DNA of 64,000 bases from Branchiostoma floridae (lineage: Eukaryota > Chordata > Leptocardii > Amphioxiformes > Branchiostomatidae), in the NCBI RefSeq assembly GCF_000003815.2, contig NC_049997.1:3347249-3411248 (forward strand), read 5' to 3'. Below the pieces are notes generated by a model. It did not search any database. It was not told the origin of the DNA and was given only the letters and a program-made list of their open reading frames with translations. This document shows positions 1-9,971 of this stretch, piece after piece. The position numbers were made by a program, and so were the translations under genes. The number at the start of each line of letters is the position of its first letter. Positions within the stretch are counted from its first letter, which is position 1.

Positions 1-506
1 CTCTTGCGCAACACCAAAGAGAAACGACATTTTTCAAGTTTTTTATCATATCTGAAGCCCAATCTATTGGTCACCTTGTTGCAAATCTTACTTCAAGGAT
101 CTAAGACGTTTCGACTGGAGATTCACAGTTCGGTTCTATTTTCCTTTTTGACTGAGATAGATAAAAACAACAGCAATCACATAAACCTCAAAACCTGACT
201 CGAATTCTCATAAAACTGAAGGTGTGATACTGTGGCAGAGCTTCTAGTATTATATCTGTTGTCTTGGAGATACTTTGGTATTGATTTTTTGGTGGAACAT
301 GGCTTCTGCTGTAAAAAGAAAATGGTGTCGACTTGGGTCCCCTAGCAGCTTGCTCTGGGACTGCATGGACGGGTATGTTTAAATCTAAAAAACGAGGAGA
401 ACTGAACGAAGGAACGACGGAGTCTTATATTTAAAATGTAGGTATCTTAATGTCGATAGTAGAACAAAAATGTAAGAAAATGTTGCTATTTTCTGTTTTC
501 CCACAG

Positions 507-647
507 GAAATGGTGATGCCAGGAGATAACGTCCAGATGAAAGTAGAGCTGATCGCTCCCATCGCCATGGATGAAGGCCTGCGGTTCGCTATCCGGGAGG
601 GGGGACGGACTGTCGGAGCCGGGACTGTGGCTAAGATATTTGAATAG
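507..647 (+). CDS. TUFM: Terminal coding exon of mitochondrial elongation factor Tu (partial gene)
   Basis: EF-Tu delivers aminoacyl-tRNA to the ribosome; in an animal nucleus this should be the mitochondrial form. The exon starts after a pyrimidine-rich acceptor (tttcccacag, ending at 506) in phase 0 and encodes 46 residues, closing domain III. It opens with EMVMPGDN, contains [16 protein letters not shown] and stops at TAG 645-647. Earlier exons lie left of the window, so only the C-terminus is seen. The tail resembles bacterial and yeast-type EF-Tu more than my recollection of vertebrate TUFM, which is more divergent here. The splice acceptor and a splice-like site after the stop argue against bacterial contamination. 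An ATG-started open frame from 450 runs through the acceptor and is not the real start. Confidence 0.85.
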   Translation, partial: EMVMPGDNVQMKVELIAPIAMDEGLRFAIREGGRTVGAGTVAKIFE

Positions 648-1526
648 GATTTCAGGTACGTAGCGTCTTTACAAATTACATCAATTGTGATTGAATTGGT
701 CGACACCATTTCTATTCTTCTTGTATTTGTATATTAGTTCTATCTATCTTTTTCTGTATCCTTTTACCAGGGTAAGCTCCCATCAGTGACTAGTGCTTTT
801 GCTAAAGGTTTACTATTTAAGCATTCTAAAATCGAATATTTAGTCTATCACTTGTGTATCGTTGGGATGCTTTCCTTGTAGTTGTTTCATGCTGTATACA
901 TTTCATGTCAGTGTCAACTATATACAGTATTCAACATGTGATTCTGTTGTGGCCCTTCAATTATGAAACAATAAAAAAAAACTTGAAGATTTAACATCAA
1001 TGGGAATATGTGCTGCAATGGCCACATGTACATACACAATGCTTGGTCTTTTCGTTACTTACAGCTACTTTTAATTTAATTTCTTCTATTATCATTTTTC
1101 AGGATTGCGGGATGTTAGAGGACCTCCTCCGGCCGGTAGCTGCCTCGACTGTTGAGCTGTTTGATCCCAGAAACTAGTAGCAATGTAGAGTAGCAAGAAT
1201 TTAGTTGGGTGATGGGTGGCCTGTATACAGGATGCCATTATTATCACGAGGTTCTTCATTCTTTTCGATCAACAACGTACATACTCCATTCTTTGCTAAA
1301 CCTTTATTGTTAACGGTATAATGTCATTTACATTTGTTAACTAGAAAGTTTCGATAGCAATAGTCGAGGAGTTTTTTGCGGTGTCCTTCATTAAATGATA
1401 TACTTAATGATAAACTCAGTTCTACTGCATTCTAGCATGTTTCATGTGTGTTACTTGTCTTTTTGGCTCATTCAGTAAAATGCAATTTGATGCTATCAGG
1501 ATATAGTTTTACACAACCAGTAGGTA
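648..1526 (+). other. 3' UTR of the EF-Tu gene with possible UTR intron, then intergenic
   Basis: Eight bases after the stop is a strong donor (ttcag|gtacgt, 655/656). A matching acceptor (tttttcag) ends at 1102, so a 447-bp intron in the 3' UTR is plausible; the stop is too close to that junction to be expected to trigger decay. An alternative end is the AATAAA at 970-975 inside that intron. A weaker ATTAAA lies near 1388. From about 1400 to 1526 I see nothing else. Confidence 0.45.
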
Positions 1527-1699
1527 CAGTGGAAACCAGTTAACTGCACAGCGGATTAACGCACACTTCTGTTAACTGCACGGAATCCCAATTCCCAAAC
1601 CGGTGCGGTCCAGCTAGATAACTCCGCATTATTGCACCAGCTGGATAATTGCACCAAGTTCACTGGCAAGTAGGCCGTGCAATTAAGCGGATTCTACTG
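1527..1699. mobile_element. Short pogo/Tigger-like MITE
   Basis: The left end begins CAGTGGAAACCAG and the right end, reversed, begins CAGTAGAATCCGC. The element is flanked by TA on both sides (1525-1526 and 1700-1701), the target duplication of Tc1/mariner and pogo elements. At 173 bp it has no coding capacity. Family assignment rests on the end sequence style and TA target only. Confidence 0.6.
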
Positions 1700-1995
1700 T
1701 ACTTACTTTGCTTACGTTTCAATGTCTCTCACACACATTCCCCAGAGCTGGAGGTCTGCTCCTCGCCACTACATGTAGCCGACGTAGGTTGTGCTTTTGT
1801 GACGATTCGTCTAACCAGACCTTAAGAACTGAATTTTGATGCTGTTATCTTTGAAACCGCATCGACAAGAATCGGAACCCCATCTTTAATTCAGATCATA
1901 TCGATGCTTTCACCCGCTGAATTGTATCCTCCGAAATGTCACTTTCTTATTGTCAAAATACAATTCGTATCTACAAGTTCACAGACTGTCTTAAG

Positions 1996-2280
1996 ATGCA
2001 CTGTCAATGCACTTGCGTCAAGCTTACAGCACTGCGTCACTGTTTTGTTATTTTCTAGTTTTTTTATTTTTATTTTATTTGATTTGATTTATCAAAATTG
2101 CAAACGGTACAATACACGTGGGTCACAGGCAGTGGTATACTGGTGTCGTAATACGTACAAGTATGACTTAGAAGACGACAAAATACACAAAAAGTAAGAA
2201 AATTCTTTCTCTGAAATTCGTTAAGAATCTTTCGAACCCCGCAGTGACGCAAGCTTGACGCAAGTGCAGTGAGAGTGCAC
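1996..2280. mobile_element. MITE with ~40-bp terminal inverted repeats
   Basis: The left arm (about 1996-2042) and right arm (about 2238-2280) are inverted copies sharing TGCACTTGCGTCAAGCTT and CGTCACTG. The middle is AT-rich and non-coding. The superfamily is unknown. Confidence 0.6.
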
Positions 2281-2549
2281 CTTTACTGCTGTGGAAAAGA
2301 ACATCAAAGCCTTATTGAAATTGGCTATTAATCTTCTAGGGGTTTCACCAGTTGGGACGACTTTTTAAGTGAACGCTCGTTAGCCTACAAATAGACTGTA
2401 ATTCACTAAGTGTTCAGTAAAATATGAAACATAGATCCATGTTGGCAACGCTGACGTTATGTGTAGAATTTTGCTAAAATAAGATATGCAGATGGAATGA
2501 CGAAGCTTAGGGCATATTTTGGAATTTTTGTTAACCTTTAATTTTTATA

Positions 2550-3387
2550 TTAACGCTAGTGACCCTTCACCGGTCTGCCTAAATACCACAAACGACCACA
2601 AACGACTCGGAAATACCACAAACGACTCTAAAATGCAGTGTATATGGGTCAAAGACCTTGTGTGGCGCTCTGGAGACATTGTTTACACATTTATAGATTT
2701 AAAAAACGCAGCAAGTCCGGCGTATTCACCAGTTATTTCAAGTTGAGTCCGCCGGTTTCAAGATCGAAGCGATTCTCGGCCTCCATGTTGGATCATCCAT
2801 GCTTGGAGTCTGCATGGGGAAGTTCTCGATACCTTCCACGGCTCCATAGACGACAGGACGATAAAACTTTGGACGCTGTTGGTTCATAGATTATAGCATG
2901 GCACTATTCTATCAAGTGTTTTTCAGCCTCAATGCAAGCACGCATATTCATTGACAGCGCAGAATCGCTTCGATCTTGAAACCGGCGGACAAACTTGAAA
3001 TAACTGGTGAATACGCAGGACTTGCTGCGTTTTTTAAATTCATAAATGTGTAAACAATGTCTCCAGAGCGCCACACAAGGTCTTTGACCCATGTACACTG
3101 CATCATGACTAGAGTCGTTTGTGGTCGTTTGTGGTATTTCCGAGTCGTTTGTGGTCGTTTGTGGTATTTAGGCACACCCCTAGTTCACCTTTATCCGTTG
3201 TCTTTAAAAACAGCACATTTAGGATCAAGTCTGCTGTCAGTGGTTTCAAATTTGCAGTGTTTACGAAATGTTCCGATTTGAAACCACTGTCAGTCGACTT
3301 CATATCGCTTAATACGTTTTTTTTTTCTTACAAGCAACGAATATACTAGTAGTAGGTTACTCTCAGATAAAGGTGAACCAGCGTTAA
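2550..3387. mobile_element. TTAA-flanked MITE, split by a second element
   Basis: TTAA at 2550-2553 and 3384-3387 bracket an element whose ends read CGCTAGTTCACCTTTATC and, on the other strand, CGCTGGTTCACCTTTATC, with a shorter internal inverted pair built on TTTGAAACCACTG. Removing the inner insertion leaves about 214 bp. A TTAA target suggests piggyBac-type mobilisation. It sits just upstream of the conserved ZF1 promoter block, where the equivalent ZF4 sequence is uninterrupted. Confidence 0.7.
2561..3179. mobile_element. 619-bp foldback element nested in the MITE
   Basis: Two long arms (about 2571-2785 and 2960-3176) are inverted copies of each other. Each has tandem CCACAAACGAC repeats at the tip, so the same open frame appears on both strands. 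The element is flanked by a 5-bp direct repeat CTAGT (2556-2560, 3180-3184), and joining the flanks restores the host MITE end. No transposase is present. Confidence 0.72.
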
Positions 3388-3410
3388 AACCCTCTCACCG
3401 TGGCGTGGCC

Positions 3411-3606
3411 TGTCTTGATACTAACATCGTGTAATTAGTTGGGTAATCAGTGTCCTTGACCCCTGTTGACCTCTGACCTTAGTTCTAGTACCTGGGTCAG
3501 CCATACGCTAGCCATATTTATTTTGATCCAGACTTCTTCGGGCATCAAGCAAAGGAAGAACTATTTCTACCCATCTTCCCTATATTTTGGTTTGGTTATC
3601 AAGCAG
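3411..3606 (+). promoter_or_regulatory. Conserved ZF1 upstream block with DR1 site and non-coding 5' exon
   Basis: This block recurs upstream of ZF2-ZF5. Shared landmarks in order are ATCGTGTAATTAGTTGGGTAATCAGTG, split here as ATCGTGTAATTAG then TTGGGTAATCAGTG; a TGACCT direct repeat spaced by one base (TGACCTCTGACCT, 3467-3479); a cttcgggcatcaag segment; ctatttctaccc; and a donor aagcag|gtag at 3606/3607 (a second aagcag|gtat donor follows at 3620). TGACCTnTGACCT is the reverse complement of AGGTCAnAGGTCA, the DR1 element bound by RXR, HNF4 and COUP-TF type receptors. The transcription start is not placed. Confidence 0.65.
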
Positions 3607-4823
3607 GTAGCTGCAAGCAGGTATGATTCAAGTGAACATTGAATTCAAAATGTGTTATTTTTGCAATAGAAAAATATAGCTCTTTGCTACGATGGTGAAA
3701 GGATGGCTACCGTGGGGAGGGGGGCGTCCATTTACCATCAGGCTCTAGCGCTCTCTTCGGAGCGAAAAAAAAGGTTTCTGACGCCGGGATAGATTGTATT
3801 TCGCTTCAGGTAGGAGCTTAACACGGTGGACGTTTAATTAGCCAACCAACGATACGTATGAGTTTGCATGGGACGCACTTAAAGGCAACCTAAGCAATAT
3901 TACAGCGTCAAAGTGGAAATATTCTGAATAAGGCAATCTGCATGATATTGACATCTACTGCACTGTATTCTCACATTTACATCATAATTTGATACTTTGA
4001 GCGACTAAAAACAGCCCAGAGACAAGTTGCACGAGGATATTCCTTATTATCATATAGCCAGGGGACGTGGGCCAATCAGAAGGCCCCATTTCATGCTGGT
4101 TATGACGCCGTAACAGCCGTGCATTAAATTTTTGATTATCACATATGTGATAAAACTTTTGAAAGTTTAAACCAATCAGGAGGACAGACAAACAGGACGC
4201 TAGCCAATCAGAATGAGATACCCAGGAATCGTCCATCTGCCAAGATAGGGGAATAAGTACAGGCATGGCAGGGGGGATGGCTCCCTCTATTAACATCGGT
4301 AGTGCGTGTTTCTTTGTTCAAAGAAAACATTTGCTGTCTTAAAACAACATTGAATTACCTATAATATCTAAGACAATAAAATCTATTTCAAGTCATGTCC
4401 AATTTAAACTGCAAATGGAAAATAGAATTATTTGCACCCCCGCCCATTCAAGTTCAGACAAAAATAACACCACGGTCCGCCATTGAGTAGCGGTCATGGC
4501 GCTGGAGGACCAAAATGCTACCTTTCTTCGGAGAAGTCGTGTCTGGGTTCGTAGTGAACGAGATTCTCAAGAGCTGTGAAGCACAGGGATCCAGGAATGC
4601 CTCAGGAAAGCCGGCAGAGATTTAGCGCCTGATACGAACGAACTCGACAAACTGGAGAATGGGCGAGTGGAGAAATACGGAGCGTGCAACAGTTTGTAAC
4701 ATAATGAATTGACTTTGTTCTTATTTTAAGCCTTGGAACAGAAATACATTTCACGTACAAGTTTTATGTTGTTCAAATTCACTGTTCAAATGTATGTACT
4801 AAACTAGAGTTCGGCGACCTCAT

Positions 4824-5887
4824 ACCTCCATGAAAATTTAGAGCTTTCGTAAATTTCATGCAATTGACTAACACATTAATATAATTTATGCATGGTGTTG
4901 TTCATCATTGACTAACATACACATGTCACAATTATAAAATTCCCATTATTAATCATAAAGTGGTTTTGCAATTTTTGCATAAATTATGCAAATAAGTTCC
5001 TCATTACCATATTTGGTATCTGCTTATATTCCACCTATCATAATTAACATGTGTTACATGCATGTATTGAGGTCCAGTTATTGAAAACAATGGAACTATA
5101 CAATTTCCTCATTAATTATGCAAATTAAGTCCTCATTTGCATAACATGCATATCATTATGAACATCTTTGCCCAAGCTACCTGCATGCCTAAAATGATGC
5201 CAATTCGTCGTTCCTTTCTGCAGTTATCCTCTTTGAAGTGTCTTGACAAAAATGCCCCTGCAGTTCCACAATTAAATGTTAGGGGGCTGAAACTTGCCCC
5301 AATATGTCATGGCACTAAAAGCTATCTACCACCTAAATGTCAAGACCATAGCATGTCTGAAACAAGAGATACATTGAAAAAACTGCTATTATAGAATATT
5401 CTCATTAATTATGCAAATGTACTCCTATTTTGCATAATTAGTATCTTATCGTGTACAACATTGTCTAAGGTACCTACATACCAAAGATCATGAAAATCCG
5501 TTGTTCCCTTCTTGAGTTATCCTCTTCAGAAGTTTTTGACAAAAACGCCCCTGCTATCCCAAAACTAGACGCTAGGGGGCCCAAACTTATGTCATTTCTT
5601 CCTGAGCACAAGAGCTATCTAACACTTAAAAATCGTGACCATAGCATGTTCAGAACACCGAGATAGCAAAACCGGAAGTTGCGCTGCAGTACCAAGGGGA
5701 GCTGCTAGAGGGCCCAAAATCTAATCATTTCCAGCTTTCATCACACACTACCAACACACCAAGTATGAAAGCAATCCATCCAGCCATTCTTGAGTTATCT
5801 TGTTTACACACACACACACAAACACACAGACAGACAGACACACAAACGCGGGGTAAAATATAACCTCCATGACATTTCATGGAGGTA
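4824..5887. mobile_element. Nested element with TACCTCCATGAAA ends and internal ~300-bp repeats
   Basis: TACCTCCATGAAA at 4824 is matched by its exact reverse complement at 5875-5887. Just inside the right end, 5863-5886 forms a near-perfect hairpin (ACCTCCATGA / TCATGGAGGT). The body has about 2.5 diverged direct copies of a unit holding TTAATTATGCAAA, ttgacaaaaa(t/c)gcccctgc and aagaccatagcatgt-like motifs, then an (AC)n tract at 5811-5843. Non-coding. Confidence 0.6.
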
Positions 5888-5908
5888 ATAAAAGATGTAT
5901 GTTTTATA

Positions 5909-6020
5909 TATATGGTGTCATAACGCCTGGTCCCTTGCTATAACCACCTCATAAAACCACCTCGTTCGCTTCGCTCACTCGGTGGTTTTATTCGGTGGTT
6001 ATAGCAAAGGACACCATATA
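5909..6020. repeat. Palindrome built on CGTTCGCTTCGCTCACTCGG
   Basis: The arms carry ggtgtc, ttgctataaccacc and aaaaccacc on the left and their inverse on the right (ggtggtttt, ggtggttatagcaa, gacacc), around a short GC-rich centre. It is a foldback sequence inside the larger element. Confidence 0.6.
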
Positions 6021-6459
6021 CACCTCGGGGTGGGTCATTAACCCTTAATTATTGTACCCCCCAAAAATAAGGAATTGATCTGGAATCCTTGTGCAACTCA
6101 TTCCCGCGCTGCTTTTAACGGCTCAATTTATGAAATAATGATGTAAACGTGCTACAATAGTGCATTAGTCAATAGTATACAGACTGCCTTATTCAGAATA
6201 TTTCCACTTTTAACAATGTGATATTGCTTAGGTTGCTTAGAGCAGAAAAATTTTAGAACTGTCTGTAATTTAGACAATGTATTATAATTTTTGGCGACGC
6301 CTCAGGGGCAAGCCTAATAGTATAGAGAGTGTCTGTTTGACAAGAATTCCCAAAATTTGTTAGGCATGTTAGGAATTTTTTTCCTTCCTTGTTATGAGTA
6401 TAAACTATAACGTGCATGTCATATGATGAATATTTCTTTTGTCAATGACGTTCTTCAGC

Positions 6460-7476
6460 ATGTCCAGACAACAGGAGTTCATCTGTGGCCTCTCGCACGT
6501 GGTGACCATAGCAGTCCTCCCCAGACTGAACATGGAGGAGCTGATGTTTGAACTCAACAGGAGGATTCAAATCCTGGACAATGAGAACAGCATCAAGGAC
6601 AGGCTGGTTAGTATCCTTAGGGACGTGATGTTGGAGGAATACCGTGTGTTGGAAAGGACGTCAGAAAAGACAATACCTGAACAAGAGCGAGAGGCAGTAA
6701 CAATGCATGAGAACATTCCGACTATGTACGCCGAAACAACGTCATTAGAGACTTCAAGTCCAAATCCTTCCACCTCACTGCAAAGTGCTGAACTAGACAT
6801 TGTGGCTTCTGGTGAACCGACTCCAAACCACGGTGACGTACGTATAAAGATGGAATGCCATGAGTCCGAGGATGATCAAATTGGGGAAAGTCTGAATCAG
6901 ACTGAACGCTGTACTACTGTGGCTGGATTCATCAACAGTGGACATGAAGAAAGTGAAACAACGAATAATGAAATGGCAACTTTGGATTTTTGTGAACCGA
7001 CTCCAGGCCAGGATTGTGAGAACAGGGTATCCATCCTTTCAAAGAAGAACACTGGAATAGGTTTCATGTGTGATGAATGTGGTTATAGGGCATGCGATAA
7101 ATGCCGGCTTGACGAACACATGAGAACACACACCGGCAAGAAACCGTTCAGGTGTAATGAATGCAATTATGAGACAGACTATGAAAGAAATGTAGTGAAG
7201 CATATGAAAAAGCACGCTAGTGAAAAACCTTACAGATGGGAACTGTATGAATGCCAATCCCAACAAAATGCAGAAATTGAGAAACACATGATATGCCAGA
7301 CTGGTGTGAAACCCTACAAATGTGAGGAATGTGACTACAGCACAGCTCGCAAGCCCGATTTTACTAGACACAGGAGGCGTCACACCGGTGAGAGACCCTA
7401 CAGTTGTCAAGAGTGTGACTACAAGGCAAAACACAAGTTTAACCTTGCCAAGCATATGAGAATCAAACACCAGTGA
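6460..7476 (+). CDS. ZF1: C2H2 zinc-finger protein of the local tandem family
   Basis: Likely a nuclear DNA-binding regulator of 338 residues. I chose the ATG at 6460, not the in-frame ATG at 6439, because ttcttcag|c directly precedes it and the same acceptor-plus-ATG arrangement is kept in all five copies. Residues 1-63 are the family N-terminal module (opens MSRQQEFICGLS, then LPRLNMEELMFELNRRI), a probably helical, leucine-rich segment. An acidic linker follows with IKMECHESEDDQ. Fingers of the C-x2-C-x12-H-x3-5-H type occupy about residues 200-338. Fingers 1, 2, 4 and 5 are intact with TGxKP-type linkers. Finger 3 (7231-7305) has lost both cysteines (W and Y) and its last histidine (Q), so it should not bind zinc. 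The product is shorter than ZF3 and ZF4. Confidence 0.9.
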   Translation: MSRQQEFICGLSHVVTIAVLPRLNMEELMFELNRRIQILDNENSIKDRLVSILRDVMLEEYRVLERTSEKTIPEQEREAVTMHENIPTMYAETTSLETSSPNPSTSLQSAELDIVASGEPTPNHGDVRIKMECHESEDDQIGESLNQTERCTTVAGFINSGHEESETTNNEMATLDFCEPTPGQDCENRVSILSKKNTGIGFMCDECGYRACDKCRLDEHMRTHTGKKPFRCNECNYETDYERNVVKHMKKHASEKPYRWELYECQSQQNAEIEKHMICQTGVKPYKCEECDYSTARKPDFTRHRRRHTGERPYSCQECDYKAKHKFNLAKHMRIKHQ

Positions 7477-7587
7477 AACTATTGTCAGTTACCAACCAGA
7501 AACAACATATCGTAGACATTTATTGTGTAAACTATGTTGTCCTATTTATCTTCTCTTGGAAACGTGCGATGTGCAAAGCTCCTGTAA

Positions 7588-7760
7588 AATCCCATAAGTG
7601 TGAGGACTGCGACTTCAAAACAGTACATATACTAGTAAGCACTTTCTAGTTAGACATAGGAGGAGGGGGCACACCGACGAGAAACAGTACAGTTGTCAAG
7701 ATTGTGACTGCATATGTACAACACAAATGACAAATTCAGCCTCATCAAGCATTTTTTAAA
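7588..7760 (+). pseudogene. Decayed zinc-finger remnants in the ZF1 3' region
   Basis: About 110 bases past the ZF1 stop, the sequence still matches finger-coding DNA: cataagtgtgaggactgcgac corresponds to a KCEDCD finger start, then a degraded RHRRR-HT linker and CAAGATTGTGACTGC for a second finger. The frame is broken by stops and small indels. It looks like two former terminal fingers now in the 3' UTR. A candidate polyadenylation signal AATAAA is at 8047-8052. Confidence 0.65.
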
Positions 7761-8673
7761 AGAAACAAAGACACAATTTCAACAGTACTGTACTCGGCAT
7801 GTATTCTTGTACATGTATTATTTTCCAGTTAGGTTTGATACTTTATGCCTGCATTTCTTCGTACTTACGACCAGCAGTAAAGCTAAACATTGGCAGTTAT
7901 TTTGTACTTCTGTGTCAATTTATTAAGAAGAATGAAGCTAATCATTGGCCAGTCTGTGCCTTTAACACAAGCTCTCACTGTCCATGGCCTTTCAAAGCCT
8001 CTTGCAAAATTTCATAATTTTGACTATGACAGAGTCACCTAGAAGGAATAAAGACGGCTCATAGATTTCTAATATAGATAGGTCAAGAAGCAGACGAGGC
8101 AGAGGCGCTCTAGTTGAAGGACGTAGCTTTACATGTAGATGCTGTCGTAGTTTTAGATACTGTTGTGTGTAGCTTAGGAAACGTAATAAAAGGAGTTCTC
8201 CAGTTGTTTTTTTTTTCAACCTTTATTTAACCTTGATTTCAGGGTTGGAGGAGGTCAGAGGTCTAAATACCTTCTAAATACAATGCAGTACACAAAAGAT
8301 ACAATTCAACATTCCATAAATACTTTCGTATTCAACACAATATCAGTTCATCTCATAGTCCATAGTTACATAATTTCTAGTCAAGTCAAGTTCTTAAACG
8401 ACGATAAAGAGGGCGCCTGCCTCAAGTTCTGCCTCAGACTATTCCACAGAACTGTGCCTGAATACATTATAGATCTTCGAAACGCTTCTCTGTGGACCAT
8501 GGGTAAGTATAGTTATGTGTTGCTGTGAGTTGGTTTCCTGACGACGACAAAGCGCGTTTGGATAATGAACAATTCTTTGTTACTATGAAGATACACTGTA
8601 AGTCCAATAGCTGTTCATGATTCACCGTCACCATGGACGTCTCCAACACCATGGTAACAGACAGTTCTCCGTC
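7761..8673. other. ZF1 3' flank, no gene seen
   Basis: Apart from AATAAA at 8047-8052 and a poly-T stretch near 8205, I find no coding region, RNA gene or clear repeat here. The open frames are short and have no recognisable content. Confidence 0.4.
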
Positions 8674-8890
8674 GTGGTAGCGTGCGTAGTCCAGTGGTTA
8701 GCGGCCCTATCTCTGGAGCTAGAAGCTGTGAGTTCCATTCCGGCTGTGTCGGTCACCCGATACATGTATGCACGCTTACCGGAAAGGGTTGCAGTCCTTA
8801 GGACGGGACGTTAAGCCATGGTCCACTTTTCATTGTGCTTGTCGAAAAGAGCTAGGGGATTTCTCCGTATGATAAACCTGTAAATACTGT
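8674..8890 (+). mobile_element. tRNA-derived SINE, copy 1
   Basis: The head carries a tRNA-like A box (TAGTCCAGTGG, 8687-8697) and a degenerate B box (AGTTCCATTCC, from 8731). The body has ggaaagggttgcagtcctta, ggacgggacgttaagcc and gaaaagagctagggg. A second copy lies at 59731-59905 in reverse orientation with the same order of motifs, which supports a dispersed Pol III retroposon. Confidence 0.75.
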
Positions 8891-9570
8891 ACACAGCGTC
8901 TGTCCTCTCTGACACGATTAGCGGAAGACTTTTCAGTGAGCTAAAAGTGGATCGAGATCACTTTCCTTTCAATCTGACAGTGTTCCCTGTAAGTACATAT
9001 GCACAAACCAACATGATCAAGAGTTGCTCTAGTCCCGACTCAGCGGTGTTGTCTAAAAATCTAGGAAAAGTACTAGTAATTGAAGGTCTGCTTGACGAAA
9101 AACTTAGTCAGGCTAAGTATAGGTAATTTATGAGGTTTTGATAACAAATTGTTGGAGTAGTATCATTTCTTGCCGCAGTACGTCAAGGAAAATGGTCACA
9201 ACCCCGTCAATCATAAAAGCCAGAAATACTAATGAGAATACTTGAGAATAACAACGCTGTAGACCGACGCCTGGCCATTGTCGGTCATTTGATGCGTCAC
9301 GACGAGAGGCCGGAAGGGTTCTTCTCTGGCGGCCTGACGTCAAGAGAAGACGCGGCCAACCATCCCTGACCCTTAAGAGGGTGATTGAGGAAGATGTTGG
9401 CCTCCAAGACGGAGACCTCCTGTCTGTCATGAGCGACAGAGTCGTCTGGAAGACCTTTATAGTGTCACCTGATGGATGACTGAACTGAAGTTGAACATTT
9501 CTTGTAGCAACTATTGATAAAAAAAACTAATTACAAAGTTGACGAAGATTTAAGCTTATCATATCCAAAT

Positions 9571-9572
<2 letters not shown>
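8891..9572. other. Intergenic, no gene seen
   Basis: No supported feature. The open frame on the minus strand at 9128-9430 has no recognisable domain. Confidence 0.4.
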
Positions 9573-9634
<62 letters not shown>

Positions 9635-9668
9635 GTGTGTGTGTGGAGAGAGAGAGAGAGAGAGAGAG
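9573..9668. repeat. Compound microsatellite (TA)n then (GA)n
   Basis: A pure TA tract spans 9573-9630, followed by a short GTGTGT spacer and a GA tract at 9645-9668. Short open frames through it are artefacts of the repeat. Confidence 0.95.
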
Positions 9669-9829
9669 TTTCTGTTGTGTTTATGTCTGTCTGTGTGCTT
9701 GAACTTCCAGCATACCGGTAACTCAAGAGCCCCTTGGCATTGGGAAGACAAAGGTCAAGGTCGATTTTAGGCCCTTGTTTCGTTAGTGTGAAAGATTGTA
9801 CATGTACTTGAGCTGACTTCTTAAGATCT

Positions 9830-9971
9830 TGGGTACCGTCCTCCTTCTATCAGGACTCCTTGCACTCGCTGCCCTACAAAAATATTTCTATCGGGGCTCC
9901 TTACACTTTCTGTGCAAGTGCAAGTGCAAGTGCAAGTGCACTTATCCCCGGTAGAAATAGAATGGTACCCA
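9830..9971. repeat. Inverted-repeat element with a GTGCAA hexamer array
   Basis: The ends tgggtaccgtcc and aatggtaccca are inverted copies, with a second inner pair (tttctatcgggg / ccccggtagaaa). The core has about four tandem copies of the hexamer GTGCAA (roughly 9910-9941). Probably a small foldback element. Confidence 0.5.

Larger units (their letters stand above)
3884..6236. mobile_element. 2.35-kb composite element with ~95-bp terminal inverted repeats in the ZF1 5' intron
   Basis: The ends are imperfect inverted copies sharing GCAACCTAAGCAATAT and GTGGAAATATTCTGAATAAG (left 3884-3985, right about 6140-6236). It lies between the ZF1 5' exon and coding exon and enlarges that intron to about 2.85 kb. 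No transposase frame is visible. Inside are three CCAATCAG motifs (near 4073, 4171 and 4205), a 27-codon ATG frame (4496-4579), and two nested inverted-repeat elements listed separately. Confidence 0.65.

Noticed and set aside
507..647. Bacterial contamination as the source of the EF-Tu sequence
   Set aside because: The segment starts at a good splice acceptor, lies in AT-rich animal-type flank, and is not continuous with the rest of an EF-Tu frame.
6439..6459. Upstream in-frame ATGs as ZF starts (6439, 28344, 31642, 34495)
   Set aside because: Each lies before a conserved splice acceptor that abuts the ATG used here; sequence conservation between copies begins at that point.
7039..7470. 143-codon minus-strand frame, and similar ones opposite ZF2-ZF5
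   Set aside because: Reverse complements of zinc-finger coding sequence tend to stay open; no start context, splicing or domain supports them.
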